Positions 8,228 to 17,145 of a stretch of 64,000 nt of DNA are shown here, piece after piece. The notes beneath the pieces are model-generated. The model saw only the letters and a program-made list of their open reading frames with translations, ran no database searches and had not been told where the DNA came from. The stretch's first letter is position 1. Every line of letters begins with the position of its first letter. Origin of the DNA: Gp6-AA40 sp963723495 (GTDB lineage: Bacteria > Acidobacteriota > Vicinamibacteria > Vicinamibacterales > UBA2999); contig CAVRQR010000001.1 of the NCBI GenBank assembly GCA_963723495.1, forward strand, positions 117,859-181,858, read 5' to 3'. The position numbers were made by a program, and so were the translations under genes.

Positions 8228-9990
8228 CAGCGAGTGCTCGCGACGCTGAACGAGTCGGCGTTCCACAGCACCGGTGGGCGCATGATCGACGGCACCACAC
8301 CGCGAACGCGTCTGCTGTGTGCGTAGTAGAGACGCGGCGAGGCGAAGTAGAGCACCGGCACGTTCTCGGCCAACACCTTCTGCGCCTCCGCGAAGATTTC
8401 CTGCCGGCGCGCGAGATCGAGGGTCGTCGCCTGTTCACGCATCAGCGTGTCGATGTGCTTCTCCCACTCCGTCGCCGGGGACTCCTGCTGCATGTTCCAC
8501 AGGTGCGCCGATCCCGAACTCAGCCAGTAATCAAGGTTGCCCGCCGGATCGAGATCGGTCGCGAGCGGACGCATGTAGATCGCGTCGTAATCGCATGCGA
8601 GCAGTCGCGCAACCATGGCGGAGAACTCGAGCGGTACGATGTCGAGCGCGATCCCGACTGCGGCCGCGTACTCACGGAGCACCGTCGTGCCACGCTCGTA
8701 GTAGCCGAGGCCCTGCTGGGTGATCACCGTGAAGCGTGCTTCCGTTCCCGCCTTGTCTTCGACCACGCCGTTGCCGTTGCGATCTTCGAGGCCGATGCTC
8801 TCGAGCAGGTCGCGCGCGCGCGCCCGGTCGAACGGGTAGCGCGGAACGTTCGGTGAGAACCACAGCCGGTTGCCCGGGGTGACCGGGCCCCAGATCGGAA
8901 CTGCCTCGCCAAGAAAGACCGTCCGGGCAAACTCCTCGCGGTCGACCGCATGTGAGATCGCCTGCCGGAACTCGCGCCGGCTCACGAACGCAAATCGCGG
9001 ATCGCGTCCCTTCTTCTCCGGCTTCAGACAGAACCAGAAGGCGTCGGCATCTGGCCCGACACCGAGTTCGACCATCGTGAGGGTTCCCGCCTCCTCGGCG
9101 CGCCGCACGGGGATGTAGTCGTCGGACCGGAGCTCGCTGTGCGTGAGATCGGTTGCGCCCGACTGCAGACGAAGCAGTTCCGCGTTCTGGTCAGGCACGA
9201 GCTCGAGGACCAGCCGGTCGACATACGGCAGCGAGTCTCCGTTGGCGGCCTTGCGCCAGTAGCGAGGATTCCGATCGAGCACGAGCCTCTGGCCCGGGTG
9301 GTACTCGCGCAGCAGGAATGGACCGGTCCCGACAATCTCCGCCGGGGGGGTTGACGTGCCCCACGCCTGCGCCAGCGTGCCGGAAGACAGGGCGGACTCC
9401 AGCTTGTGGCGCGGCAGGATCGGCAGCATGTCCAGCAGCCGGAGGCCCGGGCCGGACGGGACCGCGTAGGTCAGGACAACAGTCGCCTCGTCAGGCGCCG
9501 TCGCCGCGATGGGCTGCCCACCGACCATAAGACTCGAGGCCACGACGCTCTTGACCGTCGGGTCGTATACCGCCTTCAGGGAAAAGACGACGTCAGCCGA
9601 AGTGAACGGCGTCCCATCGGACCACACGACGCCCGGGCGAAGGTGCAGCGTATGAGTCCGGCCATCACTGCTCGATTCCCAGCGCTCGGCGAGCCACGGC
9701 TCCAGCTCAAAGGTTGACCGATTGATGCGGACCAGCCGGCCCTGCATCAGCGTGGCGAGCGTATCGGTGGTCTGGTCGCTGGCAACGAGGCGGTTGAACG
9801 CCCTCGGCTCGGCGCGCAACGAGGCCACGATCTGTCCCCCGCGTTCGTGGACGTCGTTGCCCGACCCGGTCAGGCCATTCTGCAGCGGCCCGCGACTTTC
9901 AGGCTGGCAGCCCCGCCACCAGACGATCATCGCGAGGAAGAGCACGCCCATGACGACAACGCCGGGAAAGCGCGAACGGAACATCGTCAA
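8227..9990 (-). CDS. Family 5 extracellular solute-binding protein
   Basis: 587 residues, SBP_bac_5 type. The N-terminus MTMFRSRFPGVVVMGVLFLAMIVWW is a signal or membrane anchor; the following Cys in WRGCQPES makes a lipoprotein possible. Family signatures include PWLAERWESSSDGRTHTLHLRPGV, WSDGTPFTSADVVFSL, IVGTGPFLLREYHPGQ and FRQAISHAVDREEF. Such proteins bind peptides or other oligomers in the periplasm. It is first in the coupled operon with two permeases, a lyase and an aminotransferase. A second possible start is the Met at residue 3. Ligand is not predictable. Confidence 0.87.
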   Translation of the reverse strand: MTMFRSRFPGVVVMGVLFLAMIVWWRGCQPESRGPLQNGLTGSGNDVHERGGQIVASLRAEPRAFNRLVASDQTTDTLATLMQGRLVRINRSTFELEPWLAERWESSSDGRTHTLHLRPGVVWSDGTPFTSADVVFSLKAVYDPTVKSVVASSLMVGGQPIAATAPDEATVVLTYAVPSGPGLRLLDMLPILPRHKLESALSSGTLAQAWGTSTPPAEIVGTGPFLLREYHPGQRLVLDRNPRYWRKAANGDSLPYVDRLVLELVPDQNAELLRLQSGATDLTHSELRSDDYIPVRRAEEAGTLTMVELGVGPDADAFWFCLKPEKKGRDPRFAFVSRREFRQAISHAVDREEFARTVFLGEAVPIWGPVTPGNRLWFSPNVPRYPFDRARARDLLESIGLEDRNGNGVVEDKAGTEARFTVITQQGLGYYERGTTVLREYAAAVGIALDIVPLEFSAMVARLLACDYDAIYMRPLATDLDPAGNLDYWLSSGSAHLWNMQQESPATEWEKHIDTLMREQATTLDLARRQEIFAEAQKVLAENVPVLYFASPRLYYAHSRRVRGVVPSIMRPPVLWNADSFSVASTR

Positions 9991-10003
9991 TCTTGGCCGC
10001 CCC

Positions 10004-10019
10004 GGCCAACTTGTTGGCC
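10004..10019. promoter_or_regulatory. 16-bp perfect palindrome upstream of transporter operon
   Basis: GGCCAACTTGTTGGCC is a perfect dyad with 7-base arms and a TT centre, 14 bases before the start of the binding-protein gene on the minus strand. It could be an operator for the transporter operon or a small 5' leader hairpin that would overlap the ribosome binding region. No regulator gene is adjacent, so the role is inferred from position only. Confidence 0.4.
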
Positions 10020-10196
10020 GATCAAAATTATTCGTGCAAGCCTCGACATATAAGCCTTCAACTCATCTTCCACGCTAGTGTCAGCCAACGCTCTGTCCAG
10101 GTAGACAAAACGCGCTCACCTGACTTACCTCGCGCTCTCGGTAGAAACCCGTGCGCATCAGTAGCTTAAAGGATTTGGCGCGAAAGCTCTTCGGAT

Positions 10197-10212
10197 TGGC
10201 ACCCCGCCTGCT
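10197..10212 (+). promoter_or_regulatory. Sigma-54 type (-24/-12) promoter
   Basis: TGGCACCCCGCCTGCT matches the sigma-54 consensus TGGCACG-N4-TTGCW at all but two positions. The GG and GC dinucleotides have the correct spacing. Transcription would start near 10223, followed by a Shine-Dalgarno at 10227-10232 and the ATG at 10244. About 110 bases upstream is a weak inverted repeat (CAGGT-N15-ACCTG, 10098-10122) that could be an activator site. A sigma-54 activator gene with an intact GAFTGA motif lies 4 kb downstream in the same cluster. Confidence 0.6.
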
Positions 10213-10243
10213 CTAAGGGAAATCCCGTAGGAGCTTCAAACAA

Positions 10244-10508
10244 ATGGTCGAATCACATCGAATCCGTTTTCGAGCCCAGGCTCGGTCGCAGCGTCACGAT
10301 TGATCAGGCGGCAGCGCTTCTCGGTGTCTCACGTCGCACTATCTACAACCGCATCCGCGATGGCCGGCTAAGGACCATCCGCACTCTTGGCGTCTCCCAG
10401 CGTGTGCTGGTGCAGTCACTGTTCGACCTGGGGTTCAGGCCTCAGGCGTTTTCGACCTCCGCGTCGGGCGCGTCCCTCGGGGTCAGCCCGGCGTCAATCC
10501 GACTCTAA
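10244..10508 (+). CDS. Small helix-turn-helix DNA-binding protein (one +1 frame break)
   Basis: The ATG is preceded by GTAGGAG at good spacing. The ORF opens MVESHRIR, and with one T removed from the TTTT run at 10267-10270 continues FEPRLGRSVTIDQAAALLGVS, SRRTIYNRIRDGRLRTIRT and VSQRVLVQSL, ending at a TAA. This is an excisionase/MerR-like winged helix module (about residues 15-60). The corrected protein has 87 residues. Without the correction there is no usable start in the HTH frame. It lies between the sigma-54-type promoter and the subtilase gene, 24 bases before the latter. It is probably a regulator of this unit, which is inference. Confidence 0.6.
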
Positions 10509-10532
10509 CTCGCAACAAAGAAGGCTACCGTC

Positions 10533-12336
10533 ATGGCCATCGCTTCTTTTTCGCTCACCCGGACCCTTCGGCTCGCACTGATGTTGAGTGCCGCGGCTCT
10601 TCTCTTATCGGCCGACATGGCGTCGGCCCAGGGGCGGCACGCGCGGCTGTCTAAGGATCTGGACGCCCTCCTGAGCGCCGGTGACACCCGCGAGGTGAGC
10701 GTCATCGTCACGGGCACTGATGCGCAGGTGAACGCCCTGGCGGCGCGTCACGGGCTGCGAATCAAGAAGCGACTGGCGACGGGAGCGGTAGTCGACGTGC
10801 CCGCGGGGGCGCTGGCGGCGCTGGCCGACGATCCCGCAGGTCGACCAGCTTTCGAGCAATTACGTGGTCGCGGCGCAGATGGCCGTGACCAACCAGTCGA
10901 TCGGCGCGGACCTCGTCCACGAAGGCGGGTGGGCCGCAGGGCATCGGGCCGCTGACTGGCAAAGGCATCGGTGTCGCGGTCATCGATTCCGGCGTGGCGA
11001 AGATGCCGGAATTCCGCGGTCGCATCGTCGCGACGCTCGACTTCACGGACGACCGCGGTACCGGAGCTGGACCAGAACGGCCACGGCACGCACGTGGCCG
11101 GGCATCATCGCTGCGGCCGGCCGCAACCGCTTCGACGAGACCGAGGGCGTGGCGCCGGGGGCGAACATCATCAGCCTCAAGGTGCTGGACGCGAAGGGCC
11201 GGGGCGTCGTCGGCGACGTGATCGAGGCGATCGACTGCGCGATCGCGAATCGCACAGCGCTTCAACATCAGGGTCATCAACATGTCGCTCGGCGGGCCGG
11301 TGACGCAGAGCTGGCGAGACGACCCGCTGAGCCAGGCGGTCGAGCGCGCCTACCGCGCCGGCATCACGGTCGTCGCATCGGCAGGGAACTTCGGTAAGGC
11401 CGAGGACGGGCGGCCCGTCTATGGCTGCATCACCACGCCGGGCAACTCTCCGTTTGCGATCACGGTCGGCGCGCTGAACACGAAGGGCACGGCGTTCCGG
11501 AGCGACGACGAGGTGGCGAGCTACAGCTCGTAAGGGTCCGACGATGTACGACCACCTGGTGAAGCCGGACCTGGTCGCGCCGGGGAACAAGATTCTGGGG
11601 CTGGCAGCGCCGGGGTCGACGCTGGTGCGCGAGCATCCCGAGCTGGTGGTGTCGCTGCCGGAGGGTAAGCGGCTGCAGCTGTCCGGGACGAGCATGGCCG
11701 CGGCGGTCGTCTCGGGCGCGGTGGGGTTGATATTAGATCGTCAACCGCGCTTCTCGCCGCTCGCGATTCGTGGCTTACTCCAGGTACTCAGCGGAGGCTT
11801 CAGGCGAGGGCGCTTTGGTCAGTGGCACCGGACGCTTAAACATGCTCGCGGCGCTCTCGATGCCGCATCCTCAGTTAGCGCCAGGCATCGCCGGAGAAGC
11901 ACAGATTCCAAGTCAGTTGCTTTCCGCAGCTCGCCCGGCGGTGATCGATGCAAACGGCGAGAACATCCTCTGGGGCAGCGGCGAGAACATCCTCTGGGGC
12001 AACGGCGAGAACATCCTCTGGGGCAACGGCGAGAACATCCTCTGGGGCAACGCGGACAACATCCTCTGGGGTAACGCGGACAACATCCTCTGGGGCAACG
12101 CGAACAACATCCTCTGGGGCAACGCGGACAACATCCTCTGGGGCAACGCGGACAACATCCTCTGGGGCAACGCGGCCAACATCCTCTGGGGCAGCGGCGC
12201 CAACATCCTCTGGGGCAGCGGCGCCAACATCCTCTGGGGCAGCGGCGCCAACATCCTCTGGGGCAGCGGCGCCAACATCCTCTGGGGTAGCGGCGCCAAC
12301 ATCCTCTGGGGCAGCAACGTCCTCGCCGGCGAATGA
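10533..12336 (+). CDS. Secreted subtilase (S8) with C-terminal NILWG repeats; seven +1 frame breaks
   Basis: A signal peptide (LALMLSAAALLLSADMASAQ) is followed by a short inhibitor-I9-like propeptide (VSVIVTGTDAQVNALAARHG). The S8 domain has VAVIDSGVA (Asp), GHGTHVAGIIAAAG (His), INMSLGG, ASAGNFG (oxyanion Asn) and SGTSMAAAVVSGA (Ser). The frame advances +1 near 10827, 10930, 11063, 11104, 11265, 11532 and 11791; correcting all seven gives 598 residues and an unbroken family match. The C-terminus is 15 repeats of an 8-residue unit (separate entry). It should be an exported serine protease. It sits downstream of the sigma-54-type promoter and the HTH gene. The breaks are probably errors, but a true pseudogene is not excluded. 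Confidence 0.75.
11956..12315 (+). repeat. 15 tandem copies of a 24-bp unit encoding (G/A)xNILWG(S/N)
   Basis: Fifteen uninterrupted in-frame units of 24 bases. Core AACATCCTCTGGGGC is almost invariant (two copies end GGGGT). The spacer codons change in blocks: first four units GENILWG, then AD/AN-NILWG for five, one AANILWG, then five GANILWG. The block pattern suggests stepwise amplification. The array starts after a 60-residue linker downstream of the protease domain and ends 5 codons before the stop. The regular Trp and Leu spacing suits a beta-solenoid or a surface-anchoring tail. It carries no frame break, unlike the protease domain. Confidence 0.95.
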
Positions 12337-12447
12337 TTTAACCGACGCAAATCACCTTCTACTGTGTCATTTGAGGCAAATATGAGCAGATTAATCATCT
12401 GGGGAGAGTAGACCGATAAAGCGCTAGGCAGCCCTGCCTGTCGAGCA

Positions 12448-14427
12448 ATGAAAAACGGTGCACCCCCCTCGTGGCACGGCCGAATTTACCTCGCCGGCGT
12501 TATCTTCGCCGGCGCAGGATTGGCGCTACTTTCAGCCCACGAGGTCTATCTTCGGGATGACTGGAACGAATGGATGGTCTTAGCAGCTTTGACGCTGCTG
12601 ACCGGGTCATTCACGGTCAAGATTCCAGGGCTTCTGGCTCGGATCTCGGTTTCCGACGCGTTTGTGTTTGCCTCTGTTTTGGCCTTCGGGCCGTCTGTAG
12701 CGACAGTAATCGTCGCGATCGATTCGATCGTAGCGACGTTCTGGATGCGCCCAGAGCATCGGTCGCTGCTGCGGTCCCTGTTCAATCTCGCCACCGTCGC
12801 ACTTTCAATCTGGGTGGCATCTCACTCTTTCTATTGGCTAGCAGGCGCCGCACCAGGCGAGAACTTACCTTTATCACGTCTCGTTGTACCGCTCTTCACT
12901 CTGGCCGCTCTCTACTTTCTCATTAACAGTTGGCTAGTAGCGTTCGCTCTGAGCTTCGAGCGGGGGATCAACGTAATCGGCCTTTGGTGGGACAATTTCC
13001 CGTGGCTCAGTCTTAACTATTTTGGCGGGGTTTCAGTCGCTGCTCTTCTTGTTTCGCATTCTAGTTCGATCGATCTCAATACAGTCGGCATCATCCTGCC
13101 GCTTCTCATCATTTCCTACTTGACTTACCGCACCTCGTTGGCGAGACTCGCGGACGCCCAACGTCACGTTTCACAGGTTAACGATCTTTATCTCTCTACA
13201 ATCGAGGCCCTGGCGATGGCCGTCGATGCGAAAGACCAGATTACACACGGACATATCAGACGAGTGCAGGTCTATGCCGTGGAACTCGCCAAGCGACTCG
13301 GAGTCAGGGAGGAACGTCAACTCAAAGCTATCGAAACGGCTGCCCTGCTCCATGACATGGGCAAGCTCGCCATCCCAGAGCATATTCTCAACAAGCCCGG
13401 CAAGTTGACGGAAGCAGAGTTTGACAAGATGAAGCGACACGCTGATATCGGGGCCGACCTCTTGTCCTCAATCCGATTTCCGTATCCTGTCGTCCCGATC
13501 GTCCGACATCACCATGAAAGCTGGAACGGCTCTGGCTATCCATCTGGCATCGGCAGAACGGACATCCCGCTCGGCGCAAGAATCCTTTCAGTTGTCGACT
13601 GTTTCGACGCGCTCACTTCAGATCGGCCCTATCGACCCCGGCTCGAGAAAGACGAGGCATTCCGAATCCTCTTAGACCGGAGTGGATCAATGTACGATCC
13701 GCTGGTCGTAAGTACCTTTATAGAGGCCTTTGACGAAATCGCACCGACGGCAACCAAGGCGGGCCAGCTCGCCAAGAGCATTACAGTCTTCGATGACAGA
13801 GAGGTCGCACAGGCTCGATTGGCAAACGCGGTCCGCGCAAGCGGGTCAACAAGAAATGCGCTCGCAGAGATCCGAAGATCGGTGGTCAGTGCTGATTCTC
13901 TTGAGACCGCTCTCTCGAAACTGTTTGCGCACATCAGACAGGTCACACCGTCAAAGGTATGTGCGATCTACGAGTATCAGCGAGACCGAGACGCTTTTCG
14001 ATGTGCCCATGTTGTTGGGGACCCATCCGAGTTGTTGATCGGGCACGTTATCTCTAACGGCGATCGTGTTACCGGGTGGGCCGGCGCTAATGGGCAAATG
14101 GCGATCAATTCAGACGCCGTTCTCGATTTGGGGCCACTAGTCGAGTTGTTTACTCCCCCTCTTCGGCGCGCAACAAGTTGCCCGATTGAAGTCGATGGTC
14201 AGACAATCGCCGTCCTGACCATTTACTGCGATACTGATGAAGGCTTTAACGCGAGGCATGTCGATACACTCCGACACGCCTCAGAGTGCATCGCGCTTAG
14301 GCTACGGGACAGCCAAGAATCGGAAGTCGTGACAAGGACATCGCGGGAGAACCTATGGAGTTCGACCTCGAGAAAGCGCGGGAACAGTTCGAGACGGGGC
14401 ACTTTGCAAGCATCGCCTACGGAATAG
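12448..14427 (+). CDS. Membrane HD-GYP phosphodiesterase with GAF domain
   Basis: 659 residues. Residues 1-235 hold about seven membrane helices of a MASE-like sensor. HD-GYP domain (about 250-430) has ITHGHIRRVQVYAVELAKRLG, AALLHDMGKLAIPEHIL, VRHHHESWNGSGYP, and DCFDALTSDRPYR, so all metal ligands are present, with HHHE in place of the family's usual HHE. A GAF-like domain (about 480-630) follows. The family hydrolyses cyclic di-GMP or related dinucleotides. The stop lies 73 bases inside the next gene, which is unusual; a further base error near the end would shorten it. Base composition is visibly lower in GC than flanking genes. Confidence 0.85.
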   Translation: MKNGAPPSWHGRIYLAGVIFAGAGLALLSAHEVYLRDDWNEWMVLAALTLLTGSFTVKIPGLLARISVSDAFVFASVLAFGPSVATVIVAIDSIVATFWMRPEHRSLLRSLFNLATVALSIWVASHSFYWLAGAAPGENLPLSRLVVPLFTLAALYFLINSWLVAFALSFERGINVIGLWWDNFPWLSLNYFGGVSVAALLVSHSSSIDLNTVGIILPLLIISYLTYRTSLARLADAQRHVSQVNDLYLSTIEALAMAVDAKDQITHGHIRRVQVYAVELAKRLGVREERQLKAIETAALLHDMGKLAIPEHILNKPGKLTEAEFDKMKRHADIGADLLSSIRFPYPVVPIVRHHHESWNGSGYPSGIGRTDIPLGARILSVVDCFDALTSDRPYRPRLEKDEAFRILLDRSGSMYDPLVVSTFIEAFDEIAPTATKAGQLAKSITVFDDREVAQARLANAVRASGSTRNALAEIRRSVVSADSLETALSKLFAHIRQVTPSKVCAIYEYQRDRDAFRCAHVVGDPSELLIGHVISNGDRVTGWAGANGQMAINSDAVLDLGPLVELFTPPLRRATSCPIEVDGQTIAVLTIYCDTDEGFNARHVDTLRHASECIALRLRDSQESEVVTRTSRENLWSSTSRKRGNSSRRGTLQASPTE

Positions 14428-17100
14428 GATCAACCGCACATCACGTTCGTCAGATACCAGCCGCGGCGCGGAGTCTCTTAGCGCACGCGTTGGTCTACAC
14501 AGGTCGACTAGCTTTCGCATCTCAGTTGGCCAACTCGATTGACGAACCGGATTCGCCAATCAGCGCTAGAGCCGAAGCTCGGATAGCGCTTGGGCTTCTA
14601 CGAAAAAGAGAGGGCCGTATCGACGACGCGTGTGCGGAGTTTCAGTTAGCCGCGCGACTGGCCAAAGAAGGTCGTGATCCTCGACTTACCGCGTGGGCTC
14701 AGGCCCATTTGTTTCGAGTATTAGCAGACGGCCTTCTGGAGCCCAATTTAACGGCCCTTTTAGCTGAGGTGCGAAAGAGCGTGTCCAATGCGGGCGATCC
14801 GCATGTTGCAGCATATCTGCACGATTCTGTTGCTGCGATGGAAGCTCAGAAAGGTCGCACGTCTGAGGCGGAACGCCACCTTCGCGTAGCTCGCAGCCTC
14901 TTGAAATTTCGGCCTAACGCTTGGCTCGAACAGTTAGTAGCAATCAATGCATCTTGTGTCGCCCTAATCGAATGCGACGCGCCGCGCTTTGAGAGATACG
15001 CTGCTGAAGGGAGAAGGCTGTCTACGATAACCGGACATGCAAATTCCACTGCGGTCATGGACACAAATGACGCACACTTCGCGTTGATCAGTGGAGATTT
15101 CAAGAAGGCGTCCGGGCTGCTTCAAAGAATTCTTCACTCTCCAGGAGGTATCTACGTCGAACTCGCCGCGTTAGAGGGCCTCGCGCGAATGCATCTGACG
15201 CTCGGCGAACTCGATAATTGTGAAAAGACTCTGCAACGGATCGATGAGCTTCGCGGTTCTAGTCTGCAGTCCGCTTACACGGTTCGTGGTGCCGCAACGT
15301 TGAGAGTGAAGCTTTTGATCCGCAGGGCAAAGTGGAAGGAAGCCTCTGATCTTGCTAAGACTGAACTTGCTGAGTTCTCGAAAGTGAACGACTCGGGTTC
15401 GACCGTGGCGCTGAAAATGTCGCGGGCACTCGCTCTAGTTTGTTCGGGTGATAGAGAAGGCAGTTCACGAGACATTCTCGAAGCGGGGCGTCTTGGAGCC
15501 GCCACGCTTCAAGAACACCAAGCAGATTACTTTCATGCCTGTGGAGTCGTTCTCGATCAGACTGGATACTCCAACTTCGCATCGTCTTTGAAGGAACGGA
15601 GCTTACGAATCTGGTCAGAGCAGGCCAACAAGCACGGTCCCATGGATGCACGGGCAACAGAAAAGGTAACGGCGAGCGTCAGCCCGAGTTTTACTGGATA
15701 CAGAAACACAGAATCGAGCCGTGCAGCAGTCGACGATGAAAGAACCGGCGTTCTGGTAGATCGTATGTCAGCGGCTTTCGACCTCGCCTATAACCGTAAA
15801 CTTCTCGGACAGGAACTACTATTCGCGATAAGAGAGCTTGACGCATCGCGCGCAGACCTTGTCGAGACAAATACATCGTCGATTCCCAGCGATCGACCAC
15901 ACATTTGGACCTTGTGTCTTGGTCAACATCGAGGACGAACGCTAACACTTGTCTGCTCGATTCCTGACGAGCCTGTGAAGGCGATCCTGCTCGGCAACAT
16001 TCTTCGCCTCGGCAAAGCCGCACTGGCGCTTGAACGCGCCCGCGAGGAGGAGCGCAACCGCGCCGCGCTCTGGCCGGCCGACCCGATCGAAAGCCAGGGC
16101 GGCGCCATCTTCCTCGCCGAGGAGATGCAAAGCCATCCTCAAGGTCGCGCGCCGGATCGCACCGACCAACGTTCCCGTCCTCATTACCGGCGAAACCGGG
16201 ACCGGCAAGGAAGTCCTCGCCCGCACCATCCACGCCTGCTCCGCGCGCGCGCAGTCCATCTTCCTGCCGTTCAACTGCACCTCCGCGCCCCGGGACATGC
16301 TCGACTCGCAGTTGTTCGGCCATCGCCGCGGCGCCTTCACCGGCGCCATCGACAACTTCCAGGGCGTCGTGCGCGCCGCCGCCGGCGGCACCCTCTTCCT
16401 CGACGAGATCGGCGACACCAGCCTCGAGGTGCAGCCGAAGCTGCTGCGCTTCCTCGAATCGAACGAGATTCACCCGGTCGGCGAGTCGCAACCGAGCCGC
16501 GTCGACGTCCGCCTGATCGTCGCCACCAACGCCGACCTCGACACGCTGGTCAGCCAGGGACGATTCCGCGAGGATCTCTTCTACCGTCTCAACATCGTCC
16601 GCCTCCACCTGCCGCCGCTGCGCGAACGCCGCGTCGAGATTCCCACGCTCGCCAACCACTACCTGCAGAAGTTCGCCCACGAGTTTGCCAAGGGCGACCT
16701 CCGCCTGGCCGAGGAGACGATGGAGTATCTCGTGCTCTATCGGTGGCCGGGCAACACTCGGCAACTGGCGAACGAGATGCGTCGTCTCGCCGCACTGGCC
16801 GAATCGGGCGCCGTGATGATGCCGGAACACCTGTCGCCCGAAATCGCCGCGTCGCGCCGGACGATCCCGGCGTCCGAGCGCGTCCTCGATCCGACCGAAG
16901 TCGTGGTCCGCCTCGATCAACCGATGGCGGCCGCTGTCGATTACCTCGAGCAACGGATGGTGCAGCACGCGATCAAGAAGTGCGGCGGCCGGATGGAGGA
17001 GACCGCTGCCATGCTGGGCCTCTCACGCAAGGGGCTGTACCTCAAGCGCCAGCGATTCGGCATCGAACCACCGCAGACCTCGGTCGCGGCGACGGGATAG
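14355..17100 (+). CDS. TPR-containing sigma-54 activator (one +1 frame break)
   Basis: N-terminal 550 residues are helical TPR-like repeats (for example ARIALGLLRKREGRIDDAC and LARMHLTLGELDNCEKTL). Then comes a sigma-54 AAA+ domain: ITGETGTGKEVLARTIH (Walker A), HRRGAFTGAID (intact sigma-54 contact loop), GTLFLDEIGD (Walker B) and RWPGNTRQLANEMRRLA. The C-terminal Fis-type HTH is MEETAAMLGLSRKGLYLKRQ. One base near 16128 breaks the frame (LAEEMQ then AILKVARRIAP). The corrected length is 914 residues. The first 1.65 kb is low in GC with mixed codons; from about 16020 it is strongly GC-rich. It is the natural activator candidate for the promoter at 10197. Confidence 0.82.
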
Positions 17101-17145
17101 ACCCGCGTACGTCCCGGTTGCGCGCGTTCCGCCATTCGCGGCAGG

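Noticed and set aside
10533..12336. Programmed frameshifting of the subtilase
   Set aside because: Seven steps without slippery sequences cannot be programmed; sequence error or decay explains them better.
12448..14427. Diguanylate cyclase in the HD-GYP protein
   Set aside because: No GGDEF motif is present; only HD-GYP and GAF-like regions are seen.
15691..16968. Minus-strand open frame of about 425 codons
   Set aside because: Antisense shadow of the high-GC AAA+ domain of the TPR activator, whose motifs are clear on the plus strand.
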